A stretch of DNA of 41,147 nucleotides from an uncultured Collinsella sp. (lineage in GTDB: Bacteria; Actinomycetota; Coriobacteriia; Coriobacteriales; Coriobacteriaceae). The translations under genes and the position numbers were made by a program. Under the pieces are notes generated by a model, which saw only the letters and a list, made by a program, of their open reading frames with translations, was not told where the DNA came from and did not search any database. Numbering within the stretch: position 1 is the stretch's first letter; each line of letters starts with the position of its first letter. This document shows positions 24,501 to 31,597 of the stretch, one piece after another. The stretch lies in NCBI GenBank assembly GCA_934654835.1, contig CAKUGY010000018.1, positions 1 through 41,147 of the forward strand. Reading direction: 5' to 3'.

Positions 24501-24662
24501 TACGCCGCGCTCGAAGCGAGCCGCCGCGCCCTCACCATTGCCGGTGTTGACGGCCCGCGCCTGGCTTGCGCTTACACCGAGGACGATCTGCCGCACAACG
24601 TCAATCCGACAAACATCGCTACGGTGTCCGAGGTCGTGACCGAGGTCATTCGTCGTTCGTAG
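21513..24662 (+). CDS. Membrane protein with M28-peptidase-like fold split by a long acidic linker
   Basis: 1049 residues. Residues 1-50 resemble the start of M28 aminopeptidases. Two membrane helices (~55-95) follow, then VVVVAHYDSPRAEL with metal-ligand-like H138 and D140, then two more helices (~157-208) and SGSVCNKSSVAAMLGVM. About residues 240-900 are Ala/Glu/Pro-rich low-complexity sequence with a short coiled region and a basic patch (KRGLGGLFGRKKK). The fold seems to resume at ~904: HDIWFVATGASDCDGAGMKAFL, FINLESVGAG (E944), DLPHNVNPTN (H1028). Where active M28 enzymes have the GAEE catalytic pair this reads GASD, and the bridging Asp of the D-N-x-S-G motif is CNKSS, so activity is doubtful. 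The ATG 21513 follows GGAG; an in-frame start 50 codons earlier has no ribosome site. Confidence 0.75.
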   Translation: MANTQNYINHLLQNTGITPACSEEERLAAEDIAQIFRNHGFDPEVQEFNAPAPSRLAFAVTGILAFAGALLMGVGGGIGLVGTLLAIIGAVLYVLERTGRPVISRLGKTGVSQNVIAYHKASGPLASPRNRPVVVVAHYDSPRAELLAREPYAPYRALVAKLLPIATVAPAAIAILRILPLPGVLKVLLWIVAILASLVALANAANIISNRFILPYTSGSVCNKSSVAAMLGVMDNVAPYQGENEFPDDIPFDTYFGEQKRRAEEMARAAAEYAAAQQQNDYGNTIEYEEPAYTEDEFGQPAAPEAESTQDEAFDGQIDGFEGASADETLIGVIAPEVQGQDALSEEPVADEPAAELAEEPAALEAVEPEPKLYRNAAGNIRFGSDAIRALGMLPESCTLDYEEGEEPSFEPAPAATAPASPAVPAEPVAASPVEAEPEVANEADSAAGLDILATSAPVQAEADGADEDYDEYPQRVSYESDTDFSAELPATTPHADIASAFSSIGASASSFFKGALAKGKKFVDDFEEKRAAAREAAEQEAIAQQQAAEAERERAAQEFEQNESEPAPTADVADATTSFEAPQPASADIAEATTSFEAQQPIDSTVSFDATMTFEKQGTAIAEPLSASAEDESAASDTVVADAVEVDSNAFDAAEEQVEADLPPVVEQEVEPAVAEAPQKDESRPYSTQIFTMPAPSDPGATVAASTPTQTETVDSLMAQISSQTSPRPQMNIPDPASAPAPMPSASPLASVPDPSLPSMQQANVASRTSLFDLPDPSAQVNDPFATAQGPEPTSAPVVPPMASASDVQPLETISAPAAATSKPQKRGLGGLFGRKKKNEQDSMSDWLGVEDDYDAKKSGRGIGSWDNFEDDDDGWKGGATSSDGASSEDMLAAVASMGDDELLGHDIWFVATGASDCDGAGMKAFLAAHRDKLRGVFFINLESVGAGRLSVVTVEGEQQLLKGDRRIMNLVNKVCKSFHVDCGAFEMPYAKTDAYAALEASRRALTIAGVDGPRLACAYTEDDLPHNVNPTNIATVSEVVTEVIRRS

Positions 24663-24683
24663 GTTGATCTCTAAGGAGTCAGC

Positions 24684-24902
24684 GTGTTTTCGTACATCAA
24701 GCGCCATTGGCCCGTCTATCTCATCTTGGCCCTGATCGCCATTGCTCTTGGTTTTGGGGCCGCCTATATCGTGGGAGTCAAAGGCTCGACGCCTGAATCC
24801 ACAATCAACGAAGAGGTGGAACACGAGCAGAGTTTGGGTGCCGACGGCATCTCCGAGTCCGATCAGGCACTCATCGACGGTGGGTCTGCATCCGCGGAAT
24901 AG
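24684..24902 (+). CDS. Small single-pass membrane protein
   Basis: 72 residues; the family is not recognised. One membrane helix (VYLILALIAIALGFGAAYIVGV, ~10-31) is preceded by positive residues (N-in) and followed by an acidic tail (ESTINEEVEHEQSLGADGISESD). The start is GTG 24684 with AAGGAG seven bases upstream. It sits 21 bases after the M28-like gene and before a strong terminator, so it is probably co-transcribed and may work with that protein. Confidence 0.75.
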   Translation: MFSYIKRHWPVYLILALIAIALGFGAAYIVGVKGSTPESTINEEVEHEQSLGADGISESDQALIDGGSASAE

Positions 24903-24920
24903 CTACTGCGCTACATATGA

Positions 24921-24958
24921 AAAAGAGGCGAGCCGGGAGACTGGCTCGCCTCTTTTTG
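24921..24958. terminator. Bidirectional terminator
   Basis: A 15-bp perfect stem (24921-24935 with 24944-24958) has an A run on one side and a T run on the other. It serves both the plus-strand small membrane gene and the minus-strand surface protein, whose stop is six bases away. Confidence 0.93.
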
Positions 24959-24963
24959 TTGAG

Positions 24964-27900
24964 CTAGCGACGTTTCGATGCCAGCTTTAGGTGGGCAAAC
25001 CAGATGGCTGCGGCGCCGGTTGTCACGAAGGCCGTGAGGCAGGCGGCGATGGGGATAGAGCCCGTTGCTGGTAAATCTTGCGGCATGGCGCATCGCTGGA
25101 TGACATAATCATCGTCATGCGATTCAAGGTCATTGCCACCGCCATTGCGACAGAGGTCGACATGAGCACTATTGGTTAGCGCGGTCTGAGGCGTATAGGA
25201 TGATGTGGCTTGCATATGGATTACGGCACCGTGAATATCCGAAGCAAGGGTGGCACTCGCGTCATCAAGATCGTCGTGCTCATCTTTGAGGCCCTCGCGG
25301 GTCCAAGATTCAACAGTATCTCTTGTTGTGAAGTCGGCCGATACGGCACCGTACTCAAAACGAATGCCCGTGATGGTGGCGTCGCTCAAAAGATTGAGTT
25401 CTTTCGCTTCGAGGGTGACCGACTCCGTCGTCGGGATGTCGGCTTTCCAAAGGTGCCAGCCGTCGTAATCGACCATGCGCCGGTCCTCGCCTAGCAGACT
25501 CTTGACTTCATCCGTTTCGAGCCAGGGATTTTCGTGCCCGCCGCCAAGTGTCGCGTTGGCTTCCTCGCTTGTGTCTACCGTCCCCGCCGGAGTCGTTCGA
25601 TACCACACATTGCAAAGGCCATTGAGGTCACCGGTTACGACGGGGGTTTCGATGGCGATGAGTTTTGCCGCACCATCCTTGGCACATTCAAGGTCATCGG
25701 TGACGGTAAACTCATCGACCCAGGTATTTGACTCATTTCTGGCATCGATGGTGTAGGAGAAGGCGCCCTGCGTGTTAGTCTGTGTCTCAGCTTTATTTTT
25801 ACCGTCGCCGTTTGCCACAAATTCCTTTCCGGTGGGCTGGGCAATCTCCTGACGCTTGTCGACGCTCCCCTTGATTTTGATGGGCGCGTCCTTCATGGTC
25901 ACGGCCTGTGCTTCTCCCGTAGCTTTAATTTCAAACGTCATCTCCTCGGCAAGGTCGTAGGTGCGCGGGGAGATCAGTTCGCGCAAGGTATAGGTGCCAG
26001 GAGAAAGATGCTCGACGCGGTGCGGCTTGTCCAGGGAGATCCAAGCGTCAATTTTCGCGCCGTCGGTGCCGTAGATGGCGAGCTTGGCGCCTTCCACTTC
26101 TTGCTTGCCGGTCAGGTCGACTTTGGAGATATCGACTTTGGTGTAGTCATCGGAAACGTCGAGGTGCGCTTTGATTACGGGCGTTTCCTGGTCGGCGTAC
26201 GATAGCTCAACGGTATGAGCGTTTTGGTCGAGAAGATATCCTTCAGGTGCCTGCACCTCGACAACTTCGTAGGTGACGGTTCCGCGCCCCAGCGAAAGAT
26301 GGTCCGCGCATGCAAATCCCTGCTCGTCGGTCGTGATGGTAGCGACGGTCTCGCCGTCAAGGGCGACAATGCTGCCATCGGGACGCATGATATCGCCGAT
26401 GGCGCGGATGTCAAAAACAGCACCGGAAAGGGCATGCCCGCCTACGGCATCATTCTTAACGACCTCGATGGTTCCGGTTGCCGGCTCGTCATAAAACGAG
26501 GCGATCGCAACGGGTGTCAGGTTCATATCGGCAGGGATCGTTATCTCTAAATCATCTCCGCGCAGGTAGGGTTCCTTGACCAAAGCCTCTCGCACGTAAT
26601 AGGTGCCCGGGTTCAGAGATTCGGGTAAGGTGACGGCACCGGTCTCATCGGTTGTGAAAGTATTCATGATCTGGTGAGTCGGATGCCAGCATGTCTGCGA
26701 GATCGGTTCACGGTTGCTGTCGAGCAGCTGGAATGTGAACCCGGCGAGCGGCACGGGGTAGCCGGTCTGGGCGTCGCGCTTTACGATTTGAAGGTGCGTC
26801 GACAGCGCGTGATTATCAACGATGTACTGAAGTTCTGCACCGTCCGCGATCTGTTCTGCCGTGATGGTCCATTCTCCCGTCTGCTTAAAGCCCTCGGGAA
26901 CAGTGTTGGTAACCTCTCGAACGGTGTAGCCGGCACGGTCATACGGTATGGTTCCGTGGACGCCATCGGGGCGTTCGCCTACGCCAAACCACGCTTTGGT
27001 CAGATCTTTGGTTGATGCGAAGCCGTAAATATTGCTGGTCAGCGTTCCGACAACTTGCTGCGAGCTGTTACTGACGACCTCAAAGACCACGCCGTCCGCC
27101 GGCTGCTCTATGCCAGACTCATCGCTCTTGCCGTAGTCCTTGAACTTTGAAATCTCAAGGTCAAAAGCGATAGGGATATCAGGAATGCGGCTCTCGAGTT
27201 CGACGACGCCCATATCTCCGAGCTGGTCGGCGCCGACGGTGTAGCTCCAGGTTTCATCGGAGGGCAGATAGCCCTCGGGCGCTTTCGACTCATAGATGGT
27301 AAAGGTGCCCAGAGGGATGTCGGTGAGCGTCGCCCGGCCGTCCTCGTCCGTCGTGAGGGTGTGTGTCCAACCGGGGGTTGACTGTGAGACGCAGGCGAAC
27401 TCAGCACCGGCAAGTGATGTGCCGACCTGAGGGCCGGCGCCCGTCGCGGCATCGACCTTTGCGATGCGCAGGGTAATGGTGCCGGGCTGCTCATCGATGA
27501 CGACGTGCCCACCATTATTTCCGGTGGAAAAGGTGATGCGGTCGCTTCGGAGGATATAACCCGCCGGGGCTTTGGTCTCGACCAGATAATATGCCGTGTT
27601 GGGCAAAAGTGTCGCCTGTGCGCGGCCGTTGCCGTCCATCTGGATGCTGCCGACACGCTTATCGTCAGCGCTTTCATAGATGTCGAACCTCGCCCCATCG
27701 AGCTTGTAGGTATCGTTTTTGCTGGTGACAGTAGCGTTGGCAGACTGTTTTTGGAAGGACACGAAGACAGCCGGAAGCACATAGAGCATGTCCTGACGTT
27801 TACTGCCGCCCGACACGGTTCCTAGATAGCGCCGTGCCCGGTGCGGTGCGGCTTTGATGCTTCCCGACTTGGCGCTGTCGTGGAGCCAACGGGCGGCGGC

Positions 27901-28395
27901 AACGACCTCGTTGTCACCGGTAAAGTTACCGCTCTTCGTGACGCCTTGGGCGGTTGTATATGAAAAAGACCCGTCGGTGTGGGTGGTACCGTTGAGCATC
28001 CAGACGGCAAGCTGAGTTGCGGCGCGTGCGCGATCGGGGGACAGGTTATGTCCGCCAAAGGACGTGGCGGTGGGGTAACCATGACAGATAATTGCCGCAA
28101 ACTCGTCTTCGAGCCACACCCAGCCTTGATTGTAGGTGAGCCAGGGGCCGCCAGGTGTGCTGGGACCAAAGCGCTCTTGATTCATGCAGTAGGCGATGGA
28201 AGAATCCTGTGCCTCGTATTTGCCAACTCCAAAGGGTCCGCATTCATCACTAATGGTGTGGAACCCGAGTGAATCATAGCCGTCGACAGCGAGCGCGACA
28301 CCCGGTGTCATGCAGCCTATAAGCAGAAAGAGGATTAGGAGCAGCGATCCTGCTGTGATTGCGCTGTGGACAGAGTGCGTGGGTGCGTTGGACAT
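24964..28395 (-). CDS. LPXTG surface adhesin with thioester domain and SpaA repeats
   Basis: 1143 residues, exported and sortase-anchored. A signal segment (TAGSLLLILFLLIGCMTPGVALA) ends near 37. Residues ~45-200 look like a thioester domain: Cys70 in AYCMNQ and Gln128 in ATQLAVW fit the Cys-Gln pair that forms an internal thioester able to bind host proteins covalently. Six Cna-B/SpaA domains follow, each ending in an E-box: YLVETKAPAGY, TIYESKAPEGY, TVREVTNTVPEGF, YVREALVKEPYL, YEVVEVQAPEGY and YTLRELISPRTY. A ~250-residue C-terminal domain leads to LPATG, a hydrophobic helix and a KRR tail. The ATG has AAGGAG upstream. No sortase gene lies within the window. It resembles the tip or shaft adhesins of gut actinobacteria. 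Confidence 0.9.
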   Translation of the reverse strand: MSNAPTHSVHSAITAGSLLLILFLLIGCMTPGVALAVDGYDSLGFHTISDECGPFGVGKYEAQDSSIAYCMNQERFGPSTPGGPWLTYNQGWVWLEDEFAAIICHGYPTATSFGGHNLSPDRARAATQLAVWMLNGTTHTDGSFSYTTAQGVTKSGNFTGDNEVVAAARWLHDSAKSGSIKAAPHRARRYLGTVSGGSKRQDMLYVLPAVFVSFQKQSANATVTSKNDTYKLDGARFDIYESADDKRVGSIQMDGNGRAQATLLPNTAYYLVETKAPAGYILRSDRITFSTGNNGGHVVIDEQPGTITLRIAKVDAATGAGPQVGTSLAGAEFACVSQSTPGWTHTLTTDEDGRATLTDIPLGTFTIYESKAPEGYLPSDETWSYTVGADQLGDMGVVELESRIPDIPIAFDLEISKFKDYGKSDESGIEQPADGVVFEVVSNSSQQVVGTLTSNIYGFASTKDLTKAWFGVGERPDGVHGTIPYDRAGYTVREVTNTVPEGFKQTGEWTITAEQIADGAELQYIVDNHALSTHLQIVKRDAQTGYPVPLAGFTFQLLDSNREPISQTCWHPTHQIMNTFTTDETGAVTLPESLNPGTYYVREALVKEPYLRGDDLEITIPADMNLTPVAIASFYDEPATGTIEVVKNDAVGGHALSGAVFDIRAIGDIMRPDGSIVALDGETVATITTDEQGFACADHLSLGRGTVTYEVVEVQAPEGYLLDQNAHTVELSYADQETPVIKAHLDVSDDYTKVDISKVDLTGKQEVEGAKLAIYGTDGAKIDAWISLDKPHRVEHLSPGTYTLRELISPRTYDLAEEMTFEIKATGEAQAVTMKDAPIKIKGSVDKRQEIAQPTGKEFVANGDGKNKAETQTNTQGAFSYTIDARNESNTWVDEFTVTDDLECAKDGAAKLIAIETPVVTGDLNGLCNVWYRTTPAGTVDTSEEANATLGGGHENPWLETDEVKSLLGEDRRMVDYDGWHLWKADIPTTESVTLEAKELNLLSDATITGIRFEYGAVSADFTTRDTVESWTREGLKDEHDDLDDASATLASDIHGAVIHMQATSSYTPQTALTNSAHVDLCRNGGGNDLESHDDDYVIQRCAMPQDLPATGSIPIAACLTAFVTTGAAAIWFAHLKLASKRR

Positions 28396-28649
28396 GGCTG
28401 CTCCTTATCCCTCGTGCGCCGCACGGGGAGGTTGCGACGCGTGAGACGAGGCTACCCCCGAGGTTCATGCGGGTAAGTACCGGAAGCTGACCAAACGCTT
28501 GCCCGATATCTGATAAATGGCACCTGTGAAAAGCAATGGGATAAAACTGCAGGTAAATACTGGTGAAGAGAAGGTGACAAAGGTCCCTGTCTCCACAATT
28601 GGCTTAATTCAGAAACGATTCTCCACAGCTAAAACAAGCATCGCCACCC
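28396..28649. other. Intergenic region upstream of the adhesin and tRNA-Gly
   Basis: No gene seen. The left part holds the adhesin's 5' leader. A sequence at 28573-28594 (GGTGACAAAGGTCC then CTGTCTCC) resembles REP-type intergenic motifs I have seen in other genomes; a related GGGGACGGACAATT lies at 28977-28990. Confidence 0.4.
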
Positions 28650-28679
28650 TTGTATCAAACAAGACAACCGCGTTATACT
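28650..28679 (+). promoter_or_regulatory. tRNA-Gly promoter
   Basis: TTGTAT (28650-28655), 18 bases, TATACT (28674-28679); transcription would start a few bases before the tRNA. Confidence 0.7.
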
Positions 28680-28692
28680 AGCCAACACACAA

Positions 28693-28767
28693 GCGGGCAT
28701 CGCCAAGTGGTAAGGCATCAGCTTCCCAAGCTGACACTCGCGGGTTCGAGTCCCGTTGCCCGCTCCA
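28693..28767 (+). tRNA. tRNA-Gly (CCC)
   Basis: The cloverleaf can be drawn by hand: acceptor GCGGGCA/TGCCCGC, anticodon stem TCAGC/GCTGA with loop TTCCCAA giving anticodon CCC, and T-arm CGGGTTCGAGTCCCG. The CCA end is encoded (28765-28767). It reads GGG codons. Confidence 0.95.
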
Positions 28768-28777
28768 AAAAAAAGTT

Positions 28778-28811
28778 AAAGCACGACACCGTTCCGGTGC
28801 CGTGCTTTTTT
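28778..28811 (+). terminator. tRNA-Gly terminator
   Basis: AAAGCACGACACCG pairs with CGGTGCCGTGCTTT (one mismatch) across a TTC loop, followed by T residues. It lies 11 bases past the tRNA. Confidence 0.85.
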
Positions 28812-28822
28812 CAATAAAGCGC

Positions 28823-28837
28823 CGGGACTCGAACCCG
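28823..28837 (-). repeat. Inverted copy of the tRNA-Gly T-arm
   Basis: CGGGACTCGAACCCG is the exact 15-base reverse complement of the tRNA-Gly T-arm at 28741-28755. It opens the palindromic region behind the tRNA. Confidence 0.9.
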
Positions 28838-28856
28838 ACAGGGTGCGAGCGTTAAG

Positions 28857-28905
28857 CAAACGCGAAGCGTTTGTAGCGAGCAGGCAAGGTCGCCGATAGG
28901 CGACC
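28857..28905. repeat. Hairpin pair in the tRNA-Gly tail element
   Basis: Hairpin 1: CAAACGC-GAA-GCGTTTG (28857-28873). Hairpin 2: GGTCGCC-GATA-GGCGACC (28888-28905). Between them AGCGAGCAGGCAAGG matches AGCGCAGCGCGCAAGG in the tRNA-Lys tail. Hairpin 1 contains GCGAAGC, a sequence known to form an unusually stable DNA mini-hairpin. Confidence 0.85.
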
Positions 28906-28907
28906 GC

Positions 28908-28959
28908 AGCCGGTGCGTATTTGCGAAGCAAATACGCGGACGTCCCGTTGCCCGCTCCA
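28908..28959 (+). repeat. 52-bp repeat copy 1: hairpin 3 plus tRNA-Gly 3' end
   Basis: Contains the 10-bp-stem hairpin GCGTATTTGC-GAA-GCAAATACGC (28915-28937) and then TCCCGTTGCCCGCTCCA (28943-28959), identical to the last 17 bases of the tRNA-Gly gene including CCA. The whole 52 bp recurs exactly at 29038. Confidence 0.95.
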
Positions 28960-29037
28960 TCAACAAGGGAAGACATGGGGACGGACAATTCGGCGGAGTT
29001 TCCCCAACGGTTTCCTGAATCTCGGTTTGCCGCCTGA

Positions 29038-29089
29038 AGCCGGTGCGTATTTGCGAAGCAAATACGCGGACGTCCCGTTGCCCGCTCCA
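29038..29089 (+). repeat. 52-bp repeat copy 2: hairpin 3 plus tRNA-Gly 3' end
   Basis: Exact copy of 28908-28959, offset by 130 bp. The flanks after each copy share only short, diverged matches (TTTCCCC, GGTTTGCCG / GATTTGCCG), so the shared 52 bp is far better conserved than its surroundings. Confidence 0.95.
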
Positions 29090-29272
29090 CCGAGCGCGGC
29101 AGATTTCGGGAATGGCAGATTCAACAAACTTTACCCTTGTGTTTCCCCGAACCCGGATTTGCCGTCGGCCCCCGCAAAATGTTAGGTTAATGCCTGCTGC
29201 CCATACTTGCACCTGCGCACGGTACAATGGTTGGGTTACGACCAACGTGCCAATAGCCAAAAAGGAGCCGCT

Positions 29273-30619
29273 ATGATCGATCGCTATACCCGCCCGGAGA
29301 TGGGACACATCTTCTCCCTCGAGAACAAGTACGCCATTTGGCAGGAGATCGAGGTCCTGGCCTGCGAGGCCCAGGCGGAGCTCGGCAAGATCGGTATTTC
29401 CAAAGACGAGGCCCAGTGGATTCGCGACCATGCCAACTTTGAGAAGGCAAAGGTCGACGAGATCGAGGAGGTCACGCGCCACGACGTTATCGCCTTCCTG
29501 ACCAACATGAAGGAGTACATCGACGCCGACGTCCCCGAGGGCGAGCCCAAGCCCAGCCGCTGGGTTCACTACGGTATGACCAGCTCTGACCTTGGTGATA
29601 CGGCTCTGTGCTACCAGCTCACTCAGGCTTGCGACCTTATCATCGAGGACGTCAAGAAGCTCGGCGAGATCTGCAAGCGCCGTGCCTTCGAGGAGCGCAA
29701 CACGCTCTGCGCCGGCCGTACTCACGGTATTCACGCCGAGCCGATGACCTTCGGCATGAAGTTTGGCTCTTGGGCTTGGGAGCTCAAGCGCGATTTGGAC
29801 CGTCTTGAGGATGCCCGCAAGAACGTCGCCTTCGGTGCCATCTCGGGCGCTGTCGGCACGTACAGCTCCATCGAGCCGTTTGTCGAGGAGTATGTCTGCG
29901 AGCACCTGGGTCTGGTTCACGATCCGCTGTCCACGCAGGTCATCAGCCGCGACCATCACGCCTATCTCGCCGGCGTGCTCGCCACCACGGCGGCCACCTG
30001 CGAGCGCATCGCAACCGAGGTCCGCAACCTGCAGAAGACCGATACGCTCGAGGCCGAGGAGCCGTTCCGCAAGGGTCAAAAGGGCAGTTCCGCCATGCCG
30101 CACAAGCGCAACCCCATCACCATGGAGAAGGTCTGCGGCCTGTCGCGCGTCGTGAAGTCCAACGCTCAAGTTGCCTTCGACAACGTTGCTCTGTGGCACG
30201 AGCGCGACATTTCGCACTCTTCTGCCGAGCGCGTCGCCCAGGCCGACAGCTTCATCGCCCTCGACCACATGTTCCAGTGCCTCATCCGCGTCATCGACGG
30301 TCTGCAGCTGTACCCTGCCCGCATGATGGCCAACCTCAACAAGACCCGCGGCCTCATCTTCTCTTCCAAGGTGCTGTTGGCTCTCGTCGACACGGGTATC
30401 ACCCGCGAGGACGCCTACGCTATCGTGCAGGAGAACGCCATGGCAACCTGGCACGAGGTACAGGATTGCGTCTCCGGCCCCACCTTTAAGGAGCGCCTCG
30501 AGGCCGATCCGCGCTGCACCGTCAGCCAGGAGAAGCTCGACGAGATCTTCGATCCGTGGGACTTCCTCACTCGTATCGATACGGTCTTCGACCGTCTGGA
30601 GCAGCTGAACTTCGAGTAG
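29273..30619 (+). CDS. purB: Adenylosuccinate lyase
   Basis: Fumarase/aspartase-superfamily enzyme acting twice in purine synthesis (SAICAR to AICAR, adenylosuccinate to AMP); 448 residues. The signature GSSAMPHKRNPI is present, with TSSDLGDTALCYQL and GRTHGIHAEP active-site segments. The ATG 29273 follows AAAGGAG. A TACAAT (29223-29228) upstream is a likely -10, with no good -35. It lies directly behind the tRNA-tail repeats and ends at a strong terminator. Confidence 0.97.
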   Translation: MIDRYTRPEMGHIFSLENKYAIWQEIEVLACEAQAELGKIGISKDEAQWIRDHANFEKAKVDEIEEVTRHDVIAFLTNMKEYIDADVPEGEPKPSRWVHYGMTSSDLGDTALCYQLTQACDLIIEDVKKLGEICKRRAFEERNTLCAGRTHGIHAEPMTFGMKFGSWAWELKRDLDRLEDARKNVAFGAISGAVGTYSSIEPFVEEYVCEHLGLVHDPLSTQVISRDHHAYLAGVLATTAATCERIATEVRNLQKTDTLEAEEPFRKGQKGSSAMPHKRNPITMEKVCGLSRVVKSNAQVAFDNVALWHERDISHSSAERVAQADSFIALDHMFQCLIRVIDGLQLYPARMMANLNKTRGLIFSSKVLLALVDTGITREDAYAIVQENAMATWHEVQDCVSGPTFKERLEADPRCTVSQEKLDEIFDPWDFLTRIDTVFDRLEQLNFE

Positions 30620-30662
30620 GGTCGACCCAATTCGACCGCTTGCGGATGCATTTCAACCATTG

Positions 30663-30696
30663 GCGCCTTGCCCGTCTTGGGCGAGGCGCTTTTTTT
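30663..30696 (+). terminator. purB terminator
   Basis: GCGCCTTGCCC (30663-30673) pairs with GGGCGAGGCGC (30679-30689) with one G-T pair, followed by seven T. Confidence 0.92.
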
Positions 30697-30760
30697 CGTT
30701 GCCGCGGCAGCCCCCGGTAATAAAATGAACCTCTACTGCTATTTCGATGAAAAGAGGCGC

Positions 30761-31597
30761 GTGCCCAGACGTATTAAACGAGTCGTCATCGTCTCGTTCG
30801 CGCTCATAGTTCTTGTTGCTGCCTGTACGGCCGTCCTGACGTATACCGATCGAAATAGTTCTTCCTCGCCGAGTACGGCTGACGAGGATCTCCCTGTGCT
30901 CAAAATTGGCGTTACGGATAACGACCCCTATGTATATGTCGATACCACAGGCGATTACGCCGGTATCGATATCGATATCGCCCGCGAGGCGTGTGAGCGT
31001 GCGGGGCTCAAGCCGCAGTTTGTTGAAATTGACTGGAACGATCGCGACCGGCTGCTCAAAAATGGTGATATCGATTGCCTATGGTGCGATTATTCGCCCT
31101 GTTATCGCGAGGATAAGTATTACTGGACCGAGCCGTATCTAACCGTAACGGTCTCGGTTGCCGCCAAGAAAACGAGTGGTATCAAGTCCTTGGCGCATCT
31201 CGATGGAAGCAGGACCATTGCGGTGATTGCGGGCTCGGTGAGTGAACGTCGATTGCTTGCGGGGGATCTGGGGATCTCGCCAGACGTTCAAATCAAATCA
31301 TATGGCTCTGCCGAGCTCTGCAAAGCCGCTCTAGCCAAAGGATATGTGGACTGCTGGATGGCGGACGTACAGCCGCTTGACCGACTCGTTGCCCAGTACC
31401 CCGGCCTTTATCGCGTGTTCGCTGACAACGTTATGACGGTTGACCTGGGCGTCGCGTTTGAGAACAGCTATGAAGGACCGGTCGTAAAGGATCTCAATAC
31501 CGCGCTGTTCGACATGGATCGAGATGGCACGATTGACCGTATTGTGGGCAATTACAAGGCGGGAGCGACGACGAGTGAGCAAGGAGCGAATTCATGA
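30761..31597 (+). CDS. Solute-binding lipoprotein, family 3
   Basis: 278 residues from GTG 30761. A short basic signal peptide with lipobox LVAAC precedes a Ser-rich linker and a family-3 periplasmic-binding domain (LKIGVTDNDPYVYVDTTGDYAGIDIDIAREACERAGL...). Homologous domains bind amino acids or similar small molecules. I prefer GTG 30761 (AAAGAGG upstream, ideal signal length) over ATG 30725, which lacks a ribosome site and sits in a promoter-like TTGCCG-16-TAAAAT. No transporter permease is nearby. The stop overlaps the diguanylate cyclase start (ATGA), so the protein may feed a signal to that enzyme instead of to transport. Confidence 0.85.
   Translation: MPRRIKRVVIVSFALIVLVAACTAVLTYTDRNSSSSPSTADEDLPVLKIGVTDNDPYVYVDTTGDYAGIDIDIAREACERAGLKPQFVEIDWNDRDRLLKNGDIDCLWCDYSPCYREDKYYWTEPYLTVTVSVAAKKTSGIKSLAHLDGSRTIAVIAGSVSERRLLAGDLGISPDVQIKSYGSAELCKAALAKGYVDCWMADVQPLDRLVAQYPGLYRVFADNVMTVDLGVAFENSYEGPVVKDLNTALFDMDRDGTIDRIVGNYKAGATTSEQGANS

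Noticed and set aside
21750..24824. 1024-codon open frame opposite the M28-like gene
   Set aside because: Arg/Gly/Leu-rich reverse reading of the Ala/Glu/Pro linker; no domains, no ribosome site.
28823..29089. CRISPR array
   Set aside because: Only two long repeats, containing tRNA sequence, with no regular short spacers and no cas genes.
28811..30454. 547-codon open frame opposite purB and across the repeats
   Set aside because: Reverse reading of purB; its extension over the palindromes is an artefact of hairpin sequence.
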